Part shown: positions 7,311-15,596 of the stretch, one piece after another | Numbering within the stretch: the first letter of the stretch is position 1 | Layout: each line of letters opens with the position of its first letter | NCBI GenBank assembly: GCA_943913645.1 | Contig: CALTYZ010000024.1 | Span: 1 to 34,985, forward strand | DNA length: 34,985 nucleotides | Direction: 5' to 3' | Source of the DNA: an uncultured Corynebacterium sp. | GTDB taxonomy: Bacteria; Actinomycetota; Actinomycetes; Mycobacteriales; Mycobacteriaceae | The notes under the pieces: model-generated | Told to the model about the DNA's origin: nothing | The model's input: only the letters and a program-made list of their open reading frames with translations | The model's database searches: none | Position numbers and translations under genes: made by a program

Positions 7311-7826
7311 ATGATTGACCTCGATGAGTTCTTTGAGAACTCTGGTGATAACGAGCCGTACTACTACATCGACTATCTGCCTTTTACTGCGAAGGATCCC
7401 GCCTTCGTCGAAGTCGTGCACTATCTTGAGGACCATCACCTTGACAAGTTCGCCAGGCGTGTGCAATTCATCTTGTTCGGCCTACTCGGCAAATACGAGT
7501 ATCGCGAATACTACCGCGACAAGCTCGACGTGTCGGCTTGCTATGTAGCGCTTGGGCCTGCGTCTGAGAGCTGCAATTTCGAGGCAGAGGGAAAACCGTT
7601 GGCCGAGGTCAAAGATGCCATCACGTTCATCGCAAACGATGTCGCTACCGCCATTAATAACGTGCGATGGCCCTTCTCCTTGATCCTCCAAGACCACAAC
7701 GTGGTCGTCTCAGTCGGGTGGGGGTTTTCAGTTGGTTTTTACAACGTGAATAAGGAGATGGCCGCCGTACTTGAGCAACTCTGCACCCAGTGCGGACTGT
7801 TTCTGAAGTACGCAGACGGTAAGTGA
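7311..7826 (+). CDS. Probable immunity protein for the upstream toxin
   Basis: About 171 residues from the ATG at 7311, which begins one base after the toxin stop. ATG 7287 and GTG 7302 are in-frame alternatives inside the toxin gene. No signal peptide or membrane segment is visible. The N terminus is strongly acidic and aromatic (IDLDEFFENSGDNEPYYYID), with helical stretches and an aromatic segment VSVGWGFSVGFYNV later. I recognise no family. The immunity role is inferred from its position directly after a basic secreted toxin-like protein, its overall acidity and its expected cytoplasmic location. It converges on crtI. Confidence 0.55.
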   Translation: MIDLDEFFENSGDNEPYYYIDYLPFTAKDPAFVEVVHYLEDHHLDKFARRVQFILFGLLGKYEYREYYRDKLDVSACYVALGPASESCNFEAEGKPLAEVKDAITFIANDVATAINNVRWPFSLILQDHNVVVSVGWGFSVGFYNVNKEMAAVLEQLCTQCGLFLKYADGK

Positions 7827-7881
7827 GCACCGACGAACGAACCGTGGGCAAGAAGTGGGCACACCACGCATGCCTGGGTGC

Positions 7882-9459
7882 TCAAGGTGTGGCTAGGGCG
7901 CCGGGGGAGCGGTCGCCGCGCAGTCGCTTCAGCACGTTTTCAGCGGAGATCAGACACATCGGCACGCCGACACCCGGAACCGTGGTTGCACCGGCGTAGT
8001 AGAGGTTGGTCAGCTTCCTTGATTTATTTCGGCCTCGCAAGAAAGCAGACTGCCGCAATGTGTGGGCGGGGCCGATGGAACCGCCGCGCCAGGCGTGGTA
8101 GCGTTCCGCAAAGTCGGCTGGACCGAGGGTTCGTTGCACCACTATGCGCTCGAACAGGTCCGGAATAGCGCACCAGCGGGCGATCTGTGCAATCGCACTA
8201 TGTGCGATGTGTGCGACCGCCTCCGATGCTTCAGGGCGATACATATCACCGTGGCCGATGTCTACGGCCGCAGGCACCGGGATGAGAATAAAAAGGTTCT
8301 CGCAGCCTTCTGGTGCCGTCGAAGCATCAGTCGCAGACGGCTTGGAAACGTAGATCGACCGTGAAGCCCCATTTGGACGATCGGCTACCGGCCCGTTGAA
8401 TACCGCCGCGAAGTCCTCCTCCCATGCTGCCGAAAACAGCAGGTTGTGGTGCAACAGCTGCGGCAAATCGCCTTGTACTCCCAGCATCACCAGCACCGTG
8501 CCCAAACCGGGATCGCGCGGGGCAAAGTATGACTCATCATAGGTACGAAGCGCGCTCGGCAGCAGAAACGTCTCGGTGTGGTGTAGATCTGCGCATGAAA
8601 TCACGATGTCCGCCTCCAGCTCTTCACCGGTCACTAACTGCACACCGCGTGCCTGTGCGCGGCCGCGTCGAGGTGTGGTGTGGGTAATCGCGGCGACATC
8701 AGCGCCGAGGCGCACCTGCGCGCCGTGCTCCACAGCCAAGGCATGGATCGCGTTGATCAACGCAGTAAACCCGCCCTGCGGGTATTGCACGCCCTGCACC
8801 AGGTCCGTGTGGCTCATCAAGTGGTACAACGACGGAGTACGAGACGGATGCGAGGACAAAAACACCGCTGGGTAGGTCAGCATTTGCTGCAGTCTGGGAT
8901 CGGTGAAACGGCGGGCCACGTATCTATCCAGCGGCACCGTCAAGAACTTCGCCAAAGCGGTGAAGCGCCCACGCATCCGCGGATCGACGAATCCTTTTGC
9001 CCCATCAAAATTCGTGTACAAAAACCGATCCACCGCCATGGAGTAGGTCTCCGCGGCCGAGTCGAGATAGTGCGAGAGTGCGTCGCTCGCCCCAGCCTCA
9101 ATTGATTCGAAAAGTGCTTCGGCATGCCCCCGGCCAGATGTAACCTCAATCGGTGATTGCCCCTCAGGGAACAACCGGTAGGCAGGTGTCAGCTTCGTGA
9201 GATCGACAAGCTCCTCGGTGCGTTTGCCAAATAGGGCGAAGAAGTGATCGAACGCATCGGGCATGAGATACCACGAAGGGCCGGTGTCGAAACGAAACCC
9301 ATTAATGCTGTATTCGCCTGCGCGCCCCCCGATTTCGTTGAGACGCTCAACCACGGTGACGCGATAACCCTCGTGCGACAATAACGCCGCGGTAGCAAGA
9401 CCGGCGACTCCGGCACCAATTACAATCGCCGTTTGGCCAGGGGGTGTGCTAGTTGCCAT
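7882..9459 (-). CDS. crtI: Phytoene desaturase CrtI
   Basis: 525 residues from the ATG at 9459. The N terminus is an FAD-binding Rossmann site: AIVIGAGVAGLATAALLS (11-28), then VVERLNEIGGRAGEY with the ribose-binding Glu at about 38. The C terminus has the CrtI-type FAD segment YYAGATTVPGVGVPMCLIS. The enzyme converts colourless phytoene to lycopene or a related polyene at the membrane. The start overlaps the crtB stop by 11 nt, so the two are cotranscribed and coupled. No crtE, elongase or cyclase genes are present here, so the final pigment cannot be told. Longer in-frame starts exist but would lie deep inside crtB. Confidence 0.93.
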   Translation of the reverse strand: MATSTPPGQTAIVIGAGVAGLATAALLSHEGYRVTVVERLNEIGGRAGEYSINGFRFDTGPSWYLMPDAFDHFFALFGKRTEELVDLTKLTPAYRLFPEGQSPIEVTSGRGHAEALFESIEAGASDALSHYLDSAAETYSMAVDRFLYTNFDGAKGFVDPRMRGRFTALAKFLTVPLDRYVARRFTDPRLQQMLTYPAVFLSSHPSRTPSLYHLMSHTDLVQGVQYPQGGFTALINAIHALAVEHGAQVRLGADVAAITHTTPRRGRAQARGVQLVTGEELEADIVISCADLHHTETFLLPSALRTYDESYFAPRDPGLGTVLVMLGVQGDLPQLLHHNLLFSAAWEEDFAAVFNGPVADRPNGASRSIYVSKPSATDASTAPEGCENLFILIPVPAAVDIGHGDMYRPEASEAVAHIAHSAIAQIARWCAIPDLFERIVVQRTLGPADFAERYHAWRGGSIGPAHTLRQSAFLRGRNKSRKLTNLYYAGATTVPGVGVPMCLISAENVLKRLRGDRSPGALATP

Positions 9460-10372
9460 AGTTGCCTTTCTTCGCCACCGCACGAGCAGTGACGGCAAGT
9501 TTGCGGATGGTGGGCAGGCTAATTCGAGTCCCCGTCAACTGGTCGGCGGGAGTATGTTCGAGCAGAACCGTCAGCTCCCTAAAAAGCGCTTCCGCAGCGG
9601 CAACACCGCGTTTCGCAGAACCAGGCAGCAGTGGGATAGCGAGCTGGGCGAGGTCGAGTTCGGCACGGATGTCAGAGATAAGCGTGGCTTTTGTGGCGTC
9701 GTCAAGCTTCGTGCCCACCGTCTGCGGGAAGTATGTGCGGCCGAGCACATTGCGATCTTCGCCGTAATCGCGCAAGAAGTTGATCTTTTGCAATGCTGAG
9801 CCGAGGGCGCGCGCGCCCGCATCGAGTTTTTCGCGTTGAGTATCGCTCAGCCCGGCGCAAGCCGGGTCATTGGCCACAAAGGCACATACGCACATCAGCC
9901 CGATGACCTCAGCGGAGCCGTAGACATACTCGGCGAACTCCTGATCGGAGTAGGTGTGCTGCGACAAAGCGTCGCGGCGCATAGAAGCGAAAAACGCCCG
10001 CACGTGTTCAGAACTGAACCCGCAACGGCGAGCGCTCGCACCGTACGCATGCAGCACAGGATCTGTATGAAAGCGCACATCTGGCGCGGCAAGCACGGCA
10101 GCCTCGTACGCATCGAGCGCAGCGGCGGGAGCAACGTTCGCGGCGATGGCGGTCCCATCGACGATTTCGTCAGCGATGCGCACCATGGCATAAAGGTTGC
10201 GGATATCGCGCTTCGTACCCCCAGTGAGCAGGCGCGTTGCGAGGGTAAAGCTGCTGGAGTAACTGGCGATGACCTGAGCAGCAGCGCGATCACACATAGC
10301 GTCGTAGCGGCTCAGGTACTCGGCCGGTGGCTTGGGGAGCTTAGGTGACATGCGCGCTCGTTCGTTGTGCAT
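9449..10372 (-). CDS. crtB: Phytoene synthase CrtB
   Basis: 307 residues, a head-to-head prenyl synthase that condenses two geranylgeranyl diphosphates to phytoene. Both Asp-rich magnesium sites are seen: DEIVD (68-72) in YAMVRIADEIVDGT, and DYGED in NFLRDYGEDR (about 200). The length is normal. The ATG at 10372 follows AGGTGA closely; ATG 10351 (MSPKLPKPP) is an alternative. It is first in a crtB-crtI operon. The 126 bp upstream contain no gene. The substrate would come from a crtE or idsA product encoded elsewhere. Confidence 0.93.
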   Translation of the reverse strand: MHNERARMSPKLPKPPAEYLSRYDAMCDRAAAQVIASYSSSFTLATRLLTGGTKRDIRNLYAMVRIADEIVDGTAIAANVAPAAALDAYEAAVLAAPDVRFHTDPVLHAYGASARRCGFSSEHVRAFFASMRRDALSQHTYSDQEFAEYVYGSAEVIGLMCVCAFVANDPACAGLSDTQREKLDAGARALGSALQKINFLRDYGEDRNVLGRTYFPQTVGTKLDDATKATLISDIRAELDLAQLAIPLLPGSAKRGVAAAEALFRELTVLLEHTPADQLTGTRISLPTIRKLAVTARAVAKKGNYGN

Positions 10373-10498
10373 TCACCTGGCCTAGCATTCCCCGCAAACT
10401 ACCAGCGCGCAACTACAGCTGCGAGTGCGTATGCGAATCGTTTGCAGGTGCACATCACGCACATACGACTGTACTTGTCGTTTCACAGTGAGCCAGGT

Positions 10499-11461
10499 TC
10501 AGGTGGAGGGGTCTACCACGTGCATTTCAACAGGGGCTGAGTGGAAACGGTAGATACCCGGCGTGGTGTCGAAGATGGCGAGCAGCTCGTGGATGAACTG
10601 GCTGGTCGCCTCAATATCGACATGGGAGGCATCGGCTTCAAAGCTCGACATCGGGCTTATGCGAAGCCATGTTCTCTCGCCAACGAGCGCGAACGAGCGT
10701 CCAAAAGGCAGACGGTGCCGAGCCGCGCGCAGCACCGCGTGCGCTGCATCGAGGTCAAGGTAAATTCGTCCGTGTTCGTCGGTGTCGAGCAGCTTCGCGT
10801 GCACAGCACTTATCGACGACCCCTCACTTGCCGTCCCAGCCTCGAATCGCTCGCGCGCCTCAGGGGTTTGCAAGATATCGGCGCGATCAGGGTCGGTAAT
10901 GCCTAAAGCAACGTAATCTCCGAGTACGCCGGTGAACTTTAACGGATCCCAACACAATGCTGCTTCAAGTTCTTCTCGCGTCAGTCCAACCGCGTAGGTA
11001 AAGCGCACGATGCCAGTTGCCGGTTCAATGACGCCAAGCAGCGGGTCGATGACAAACGTGAAAGCAGCGATTTGCGCCTCGCCGTCCACCGGCCGGGCGA
11101 GGCGCAAATAGTGCCCCGGTGCGATCTCTTCGTCGGCGCGCCGGATCATACACACCATCGATGCGAGCTGTTCGGCGGGCCAGGCGTACGGCACCGGCGT
11201 TGTTGCAGGTGTTCGCAAGACCAGCTCGGTCTGGGTGCCAGCGACAGGAATGCCTGAGCGCACCCGCGAGAGCCCGAATGTGCTGTACAAGAAGTGGGGA
11301 AGAGGCGTATCGACGCGATAGCAGTGGACCTCGAGCTCATCGAAAGCGAAGATGAAGGCATCGGTTGAACCGGTGACGGCCGCGACGTGGTCACGTATCG
11401 CATCGCCACCGAGGTGTGGGCCTCGTCGGATGCGAGAGGCAAATTCCTTCAGCCACCCCAT
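10499..11461 (-). CDS. Suppressor-of-fused (SUFU) domain protein
   Basis: 320 residues from the ATG at 11461. The N-terminal half shows the SUFU pattern: ALYC-like start (TDAFIFAFDELEVHCYRV), YSTFGLS (about 59-65), ELVLRTP (about 79-85), a WPAEQLASMV helix and IAPGHYLRLA (about 115-124), then FVIDPLLGVI and the LTREELEAA segment. No signal peptide or membrane segment is seen. In bacteria, SUFU-like proteins were described as a frequent immunity family in polymorphic toxin loci, but many are solitary and of unknown role. No toxin is adjacent, although a toxin-like pair lies about 2.7 kb away. The C-terminal third is not recognised. A TAGATT hexamer 7 nt upstream suggests a leaderless mRNA. Confidence 0.75.
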   Translation of the reverse strand: MGWLKEFASRIRRGPHLGGDAIRDHVAAVTGSTDAFIFAFDELEVHCYRVDTPLPHFLYSTFGLSRVRSGIPVAGTQTELVLRTPATTPVPYAWPAEQLASMVCMIRRADEEIAPGHYLRLARPVDGEAQIAAFTFVIDPLLGVIEPATGIVRFTYAVGLTREELEAALCWDPLKFTGVLGDYVALGITDPDRADILQTPEARERFEAGTASEGSSISAVHAKLLDTDEHGRIYLDLDAAHAVLRAARHRLPFGRSFALVGERTWLRISPMSSFEADASHVDIEATSQFIHELLAIFDTTPGIYRFHSAPVEMHVVDPST

Positions 11462-11468
11462 GGCATTC

Positions 11469-11474
11469 AATCTA
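11469..11474 (-). promoter_or_regulatory. -10 hexamer for the SUFU gene
   Basis: On the minus strand TAGATT is separated by 7 nt from the ATG at 11461. No ribosome binding site is visible, so a leaderless mRNA is likely. The 141 bp between this gene and the divergent Bax1-like gene must hold both promoters. Confidence 0.45.
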
Positions 11475-11602
11475 CAATCCTGTTTCGCCCTCTTGCGGGG
11501 TTTGGGAACTAAATCCCCGTTTGTGGCGTTGAGGAAAGTGAGTTGTTGCGCAGTGCAGACAACACGCAATCTGTTCGCGAGAAAGAAAGGAACTGGGGGC
11601 AC

Positions 11603-12409
11603 GTGAGTAGCAAAAACCCGGTCTTGAAGAATTTGCCGGGCGTGGAAAGCCAACACGGCTACGGTTACGAGCAGGGCTTCGATGCCCCAGCATCGCAGCG
11701 GGGTGGTGTACAGGGCGAGCGCCCAATGACCATCGATGACGTGACCACGAAGACAGGTATTACGCTCGCTGTCATCATTGCCGCCGCGCTCGTTTCATTC
11801 TGGATGTGGGCTACCCAGAACCCGCTCGCACCTGCGGTCACGCTCGGTGGTGCGATCGCAGCGTTTATCGTGGTGTTAGTTCACGCATTTGGTTCCAAAT
11901 TTGGATCCCCGACCTTGACGCTGCTCTACGCAGCGTTTGAGGGTCTGTTCCTCGGTGGGTTCTCGTTTATCATTTCCGGAGCAGCGAACGTTGGTGGATC
12001 TGACGCCGGAGCGATGATCGGTCAGGCCATTTTGGGTACTGTCGGCGTGTTCATCGGCATGCTGGTTGTCTACCGCACTGGCGCGATCCGAGTCACCCCT
12101 CGTTTTAACCGCATACTGACAGGCGTGATCTTTGGTGTTGCGGTGATGGCGCTGGGCAACTGGTTGCTCGCTATCTTCACCGGTGTCTCCCCGTTACGTG
12201 ACGGAGGCACTCTCTCCATCGCCTTTGGTGTGGTGTGTGTGGTCCTTGCTGCGCTCGCGTTCCTCCAAGACTTTGACTTAGCTGATCGGCTTGTTCGAAC
12301 TGGTGCGCCGGAGCGTGCGGCATGGGGCGTGGCGCTTGGGCTCGCTGTGACGCTGGTGTGGCTTTACACCGAAATCCTGCGTCTTTTGTCCTACTTCAGC
12401 GACCGCTAA
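11603..12409 (+). CDS. Bax inhibitor-1/YccA family membrane protein
   Basis: 268 residues from the GTG at 11603, which has AAAGGA at a suitable distance. A polar N-terminal tail of about 55 residues (MTIDDVTTKTGITL at its end) precedes about seven hydrophobic helices. The last reads WGVALGLAVTLVWLYTEILRLL, typical of the actinobacterial Bax inhibitor-1 like group. Members of the wider TMBIM superfamily include calcium leak channels, but the role of the bacterial members is mostly unknown. It stands alone, ending at a strong bidirectional terminator and divergent from the SUFU gene. Confidence 0.88.
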   Translation: MSSKNPVLKNLPGVESQHGYGYEQGFDAPASQRGGVQGERPMTIDDVTTKTGITLAVIIAAALVSFWMWATQNPLAPAVTLGGAIAAFIVVLVHAFGSKFGSPTLTLLYAAFEGLFLGGFSFIISGAANVGGSDAGAMIGQAILGTVGVFIGMLVVYRTGAIRVTPRFNRILTGVIFGVAVMALGNWLLAIFTGVSPLRDGGTLSIAFGVVCVVLAALAFLQDFDLADRLVRTGAPERAAWGVALGLAVTLVWLYTEILRLLSYFSDR

Positions 12410-12420
12410 GCTGCAACACA

Positions 12421-12464
12421 CAATCCCCGCCGGCCAGAAACTTCATTCTGGCCGGCGGGGATTG
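12421..12464. terminator. Strong bidirectional terminator
   Basis: A perfect 19-bp inverted repeat: 12421-12439 pairs with 12446-12464 around a 6-nt loop. The stem core CCCCGCCGGCCAG is very GC-rich and flanked by AAT/ATT. It sits between the convergent Bax1-like gene (end 12409) and the lipoprotein gene (end 12492), so it can stop transcription from both sides. Confidence 0.92.
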
Positions 12465-12491
12465 TTGCTTGTTGAGTACTGCGAGTGTTTT

Positions 12492-13004
12492 TTAGTACTG
12501 CGAGTCAGGGTTGACGGAGGTTCCATCAACCGAAAGTACGGTGAACGTGAGCACACCATCAACGTCTTGCGGATCACCGAGCGTGACCTGCGCACCTTCT
12601 ACTACACGATCTGGGTTGGTCGTGATGCGTGTGGCGGTGCCAGAAGCGCCTGCTTCGTTCCACTCCGACCAGACAATGTCTTCAAGTCGGTCCCGGTTGT
12701 TTTTGCAATCCAGGTTGAGTCGAGCTGGGCGTTCCAGCCCCATTTCACCACAGTTATTTACAAATGGTGTGTCATCTTCGCCGACTACCACGGTCACAGT
12801 TTCTGACGCGGCGGCATCCTCGCCACCTGCTGTGGCGGCCTCGCTCGTCAACCCTGATGAAGCCAACGAGTCTGGGTTCTGGCTGGTGGCGGTATCTACC
12901 TTCTGCGTTGACGGGTTTTCATGGGGTGGGGTGCAGCCGGTTATGGTGAGTGCAGCAAGCGCTGCGAGTCCTGCGGCGGTTACGCGAAACGATTGGGCGG
13001 TCAC
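12492..13004 (-). CDS. Secreted lipoprotein of unknown function
   Basis: 170 residues from a GTG at 13004 with AAGGA 7 nt upstream. The N terminus is a lipoprotein signal: a hydrophobic stretch AAGLAALAALTITGC with the lipobox Cys at residue 24. A Ser/Thr/Ala-rich acidic linker follows to about residue 75. The compact C-terminal domain contains two Cys residues (NNCGEM and LDCKN), which could pair, and a beta-rich end. The family is not recognised. It lies 47 nt after greA on the same strand and may be cotranscribed. Confidence 0.8.
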   Translation of the reverse strand: MTAQSFRVTAAGLAALAALTITGCTPPHENPSTQKVDTATSQNPDSLASSGLTSEAATAGGEDAAASETVTVVVGEDDTPFVNNCGEMGLERPARLNLDCKNNRDRLEDIVWSEWNEAGASGTATRITTNPDRVVEGAQVTLGDPQDVDGVLTFTVLSVDGTSVNPDSQY

Positions 13005-13051
13005 GGGATCATCCTTCGATTCTGGTCTCGGTATTAGGAATAAGTGCTAAT

Positions 13052-13573
13052 TCAGTTGGCACGCGGGATGGATGCCTTGTCAGAATCATAAGGCTCCGCG
13101 GAGATAATCGTCACCGAAATCTCGCGCCCGTTCGGCGCGGTGTACGACCGCGTCTCACCTTCGGCAGCCCCCACGACTGCGGCACCGAGCGGGGAGTTTT
13201 CTGAGTAGGTCTCCAAATCCTTGTTGTCAGTTGAAGCTGCGCGGGTGCCGATGAGGAAGGTTTCCCGGTCGTTCTCATCTCCGTCGTAGTACACATGCAC
13301 GACAGAGCCGATGTGGGCGATACCCTCGGTTACTCCAGAGCGTTCAGTCGTGGAATTGGCGAGCAGCTCCGAGATCTGTTTGATGCGTGCTTCTTCCTGA
13401 TCCTGCTGCTCGCGAGCGGCATCATAACCAGCATTCTCTTTGAGGTCACCCTCTTCACGACGCTCATTGATCTCGGCCGCGATCACCGGCCGGTTGTCAA
13501 TGAGCTGCTGGAGCTCGGACTCCAGCTTCGCCTTCATCTCTGGAGTGATGTATTGCTGCTGGGTCTCAGCCAT
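13052..13573 (-). CDS. greA: Transcription elongation factor GreA
   Basis: 173 residues. The N-terminal coiled coil carries the acidic tip: RREEGDLKENAGYDAAREQQ, where the DLxEN motif includes the residues that stimulate transcript cleavage by RNA polymerase. The C-terminal FKBP-like domain ends with the usual SPLGAAVVGAAEGE segment (about 126-139). The length is slightly above the common 160 and typical of corynebacteria. It lies between DUF4307 and a lipoprotein gene on the same strand. AGAGG occurs upstream, somewhat far from the ATG. Confidence 0.97.
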   Translation of the reverse strand: MAETQQQYITPEMKAKLESELQQLIDNRPVIAAEINERREEGDLKENAGYDAAREQQDQEEARIKQISELLANSTTERSGVTEGIAHIGSVVHVYYDGDENDRETFLIGTRAASTDNKDLETYSENSPLGAAVVGAAEGETRSYTAPNGREISVTIISAEPYDSDKASIPRAN

Positions 13574-13688
13574 GGGGTGTTAAACCTCTTCCCTTTATAT
13601 GTCCAGACGGCAAACGAGCCCGGCCGCTGAGTGCGGGCAGGGCATCGTGGGCTTTCTACCGGGAAGCTTAACACACTGGCCGTGGACG

Positions 13689-14204
13689 TTAGCGCGCACC
13701 AAGGTAGGTGGTAGAGGTGTCCATATAGAAGGGAATGTCCTGCGCGCACCCATAGACGCGACCAGAGGCGACAGGTTCACGCGTTGGCAATTCGACAGCG
13801 AGACGCTGCAGCTTTTCGCCACCTGCAGGAATCACGATTTCTCGTCGTCCGATTTCCGTGTGCTCGTAATCCACTGCAAAGACGATGCAGTAGGCATCGT
13901 GTTCGACGTCTTTGCGATCAACTTCGATCCATAGGCGTGCTGTTTCGTCGTCGATGCGTTCTTGCGTCATGAATTCTGCAGTAACCACACGAGACTGGGA
14001 CCGCAGAAACGCCTGACCGGCTAAAACAGCCACCAAAATGAGCATGGCCACGGCGAACACTGCTACCGCTTTCCCGCTGATGCCTCCGTTCGGTTTGCGC
14101 ACCGCCTGCGGTTTACCGGCATGGGAACCATACCGTGCGCGCGATCGCTCCTGGGTCTGTGCTGGCGTGGGTGCTGCTCCCGGATTCGGCGAAGGTGTAG
14201 ACAT
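13689..14204 (-). CDS. DUF4307 membrane protein
   Basis: 171 residues: a cytoplasmic Pro/Ala-rich N terminus with RARYGSHAGK, one membrane segment AVAVFAVAMLILVAVLAGQAFL (about 47-68), and an external beta-rich domain ending near VYGCAQDIPFYMDTSTT. This matches DUF4307, an actinobacterial family usually found between greA and mca, as here. The function is unknown. GAGG lies about 9 nt before the ATG. The gene is divergent from mca, sharing a 108-bp intergenic region. Between its stop and greA (13574-13688) I see only a weak GC-rich hairpin. Confidence 0.9.
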   Translation of the reverse strand: MSTPSPNPGAAPTPAQTQERSRARYGSHAGKPQAVRKPNGGISGKAVAVFAVAMLILVAVLAGQAFLRSQSRVVTAEFMTQERIDDETARLWIEVDRKDVEHDAYCIVFAVDYEHTEIGRREIVIPAGGEKLQRLAVELPTREPVASGRVYGCAQDIPFYMDTSTTYLGAR

Positions 14205-14312
14205 CGGTGGTTGCCTCGCTTAATGCACAGATGGATACAGGGGGTCTCGGCACGATGGTACTAAGATGATCCTCTGTTGAGTTCTTGAACCCCGAGTGAA
14301 GTTGGAGCACGA

Positions 14313-15206
14313 GTGACTGGTTTGCGCCTCATGGCAATCCATGCGCACCCCGACGACGAATCTTCGAAGGGTGCGGCGACGATGGCGAAGTACGCCGCCG
14401 AAGGCCACCGCGTGAAGGTGGTGACCTGTACTGACGGTAGGCGCGGTGATATTTTGAATCCCGCCATGGATCGACCGGGCGTGCTGGAAAATATCTACGA
14501 AGTGCGCAAGAAGGAAATGGCTGAGGCGGTAGCAGCCCTCGGGATTGAGCACGAATGGCTCGGTTATGAAGACTCGGGTTTGCCTCAAGGTGATCCGCCT
14601 CCGCCATTGCCGGAGGGCTCATTTGCAGTGCAGCCAAGAGAAGAGGTTGCCGCGCGGCTGGTGAAGTCTATCCGCGAGTTCCGTCCACACGTGATCATCA
14701 CATACGACGAAAATGGCGGGTACCCGCACCCAGACCACATCATGGTGCATGAGATATCCATGATCGCATGGGAGAAATCAGGTGACCCGGAGTTTGCGCC
14801 TGATGCTGGTCCCGCATGGACGCCCCTGAAGCTGTACTACACGCACGGCTTCATCTTGCAGCGGATGGTGCTGCTTCACGACCTCTTAGTCAAAGAAGGC
14901 AAGACAAGTCCGTATGAGCTCATGATCAAGCGGTGGAAGGAGAATAAAGCCGACGTGATGGAACGCGTTACTACGCGGGTAGAGTGCGCGGCTTACTTTG
15001 ATCAACGTGCGCAAGCATTGACTGCCCATGCCACGCAGATTGACCCCGCAGGTGCGTTCCTCGCCAGCCCGGTTGAGGATCAGCAGCGTGTCTGGCCCAC
15101 GGAGGAATTCGAACTTGCCCGCTCGAGAGTGGACGCACCGCTGCCGGAAGAAGACCTGTTCGCCGGTATCGACCCGACTGCCGACGCGTTGAACCCCGGC
15201 GAGTAA
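14313..15206 (+). CDS. mca: Mycothiol S-conjugate amidase Mca
   Basis: 297 residues, a cytoplasmic zinc amidase of the LmbE/MshB fold. It cleaves mycothiol S-conjugates to give a mercapturic acid and the GlcN-inositol moiety, a detoxification step limited to actinobacteria. The zinc-binding HPDDE (12-16) lies in AIHAHPDDESSKGAATMA, and the second site PHPDHIMVH is near 137-146. The segment TCTDGRRGDILNP is typical of Mca. The start is GTG at 14313 with GGAG at good spacing. A small membrane protein gene follows after 16 nt. Confidence 0.95.
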   Translation: MTGLRLMAIHAHPDDESSKGAATMAKYAAEGHRVKVVTCTDGRRGDILNPAMDRPGVLENIYEVRKKEMAEAVAALGIEHEWLGYEDSGLPQGDPPPPLPEGSFAVQPREEVAARLVKSIREFRPHVIITYDENGGYPHPDHIMVHEISMIAWEKSGDPEFAPDAGPAWTPLKLYYTHGFILQRMVLLHDLLVKEGKTSPYELMIKRWKENKADVMERVTTRVECAAYFDQRAQALTAHATQIDPAGAFLASPVEDQQRVWPTEEFELARSRVDAPLPEEDLFAGIDPTADALNPGE

Positions 15207-15222
15207 AGAAAGGTATAACCTC

Positions 15223-15522
15223 ATGCCCACTGTGTACACTGCAGCGACGAATGTCACGGGCTATTTCATTGCGCAGGCCCCGCCTGAGGCACCCCGCGGG
15301 CCTGACTTTGGCAAGGCATCTCCTGTCGGACTACTGCTGATTGTTGCTTTAGCTGTGGTTGTCCTCTCCCTGGGGTTCGCGTTCCACCGGCGGTACTCGC
15401 GGTTTCGGAGGCGACAGGCCTTTGCTGAACTCCATGGCCTCGACCCCTTCGACGAGGCAGCGATCGACGAAGCGATGGCTGCTGCTGGAGTGCTTGACCG
15501 GCGTAAAAAGCGTTTCGTGTAA
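15223..15522 (+). CDS. Small single-span membrane protein downstream of mca
   Basis: 99 residues. A short N-terminal part precedes a membrane helix PVGLLLIVALAVVVLSLGFAF (about 34-54), followed by the basic stop-transfer HRRYSRFRRRQAF and an acidic then basic cytoplasmic tail ending DRRKKRFV. GAAAGG precedes the ATG at good distance. It lies 16 nt after mca and 74 nt before uppS, probably one operon. Similar small proteins occur downstream of mca in actinobacteria, as I recall. No function is known. Confidence 0.85.
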   Translation: MPTVYTAATNVTGYFIAQAPPEAPRGPDFGKASPVGLLLIVALAVVVLSLGFAFHRRYSRFRRRQAFAELHGLDPFDEAAIDEAMAAAGVLDRRKKRFV

Positions 15523-15596
15523 GCGTGGGTGGGCAAGGCGCTTGAGCTGAAGTTTGCACCTTGTCGCCTGTGAGTGCTGCCATGCGCAGGGGTAAT

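Noticed and set aside
4633..7881. A duplicated tRNA-Leu 3' end as an island attachment repeat
   Set aside because: I looked for a second copy of the T-arm and acceptor sequence to the right and found none in the window.
7826..7883. GAGCACC/GGTGCTC pair between the immunity gene and crtI
   Set aside because: The loop is about 44 nt and there is no T run. It is probably chance.
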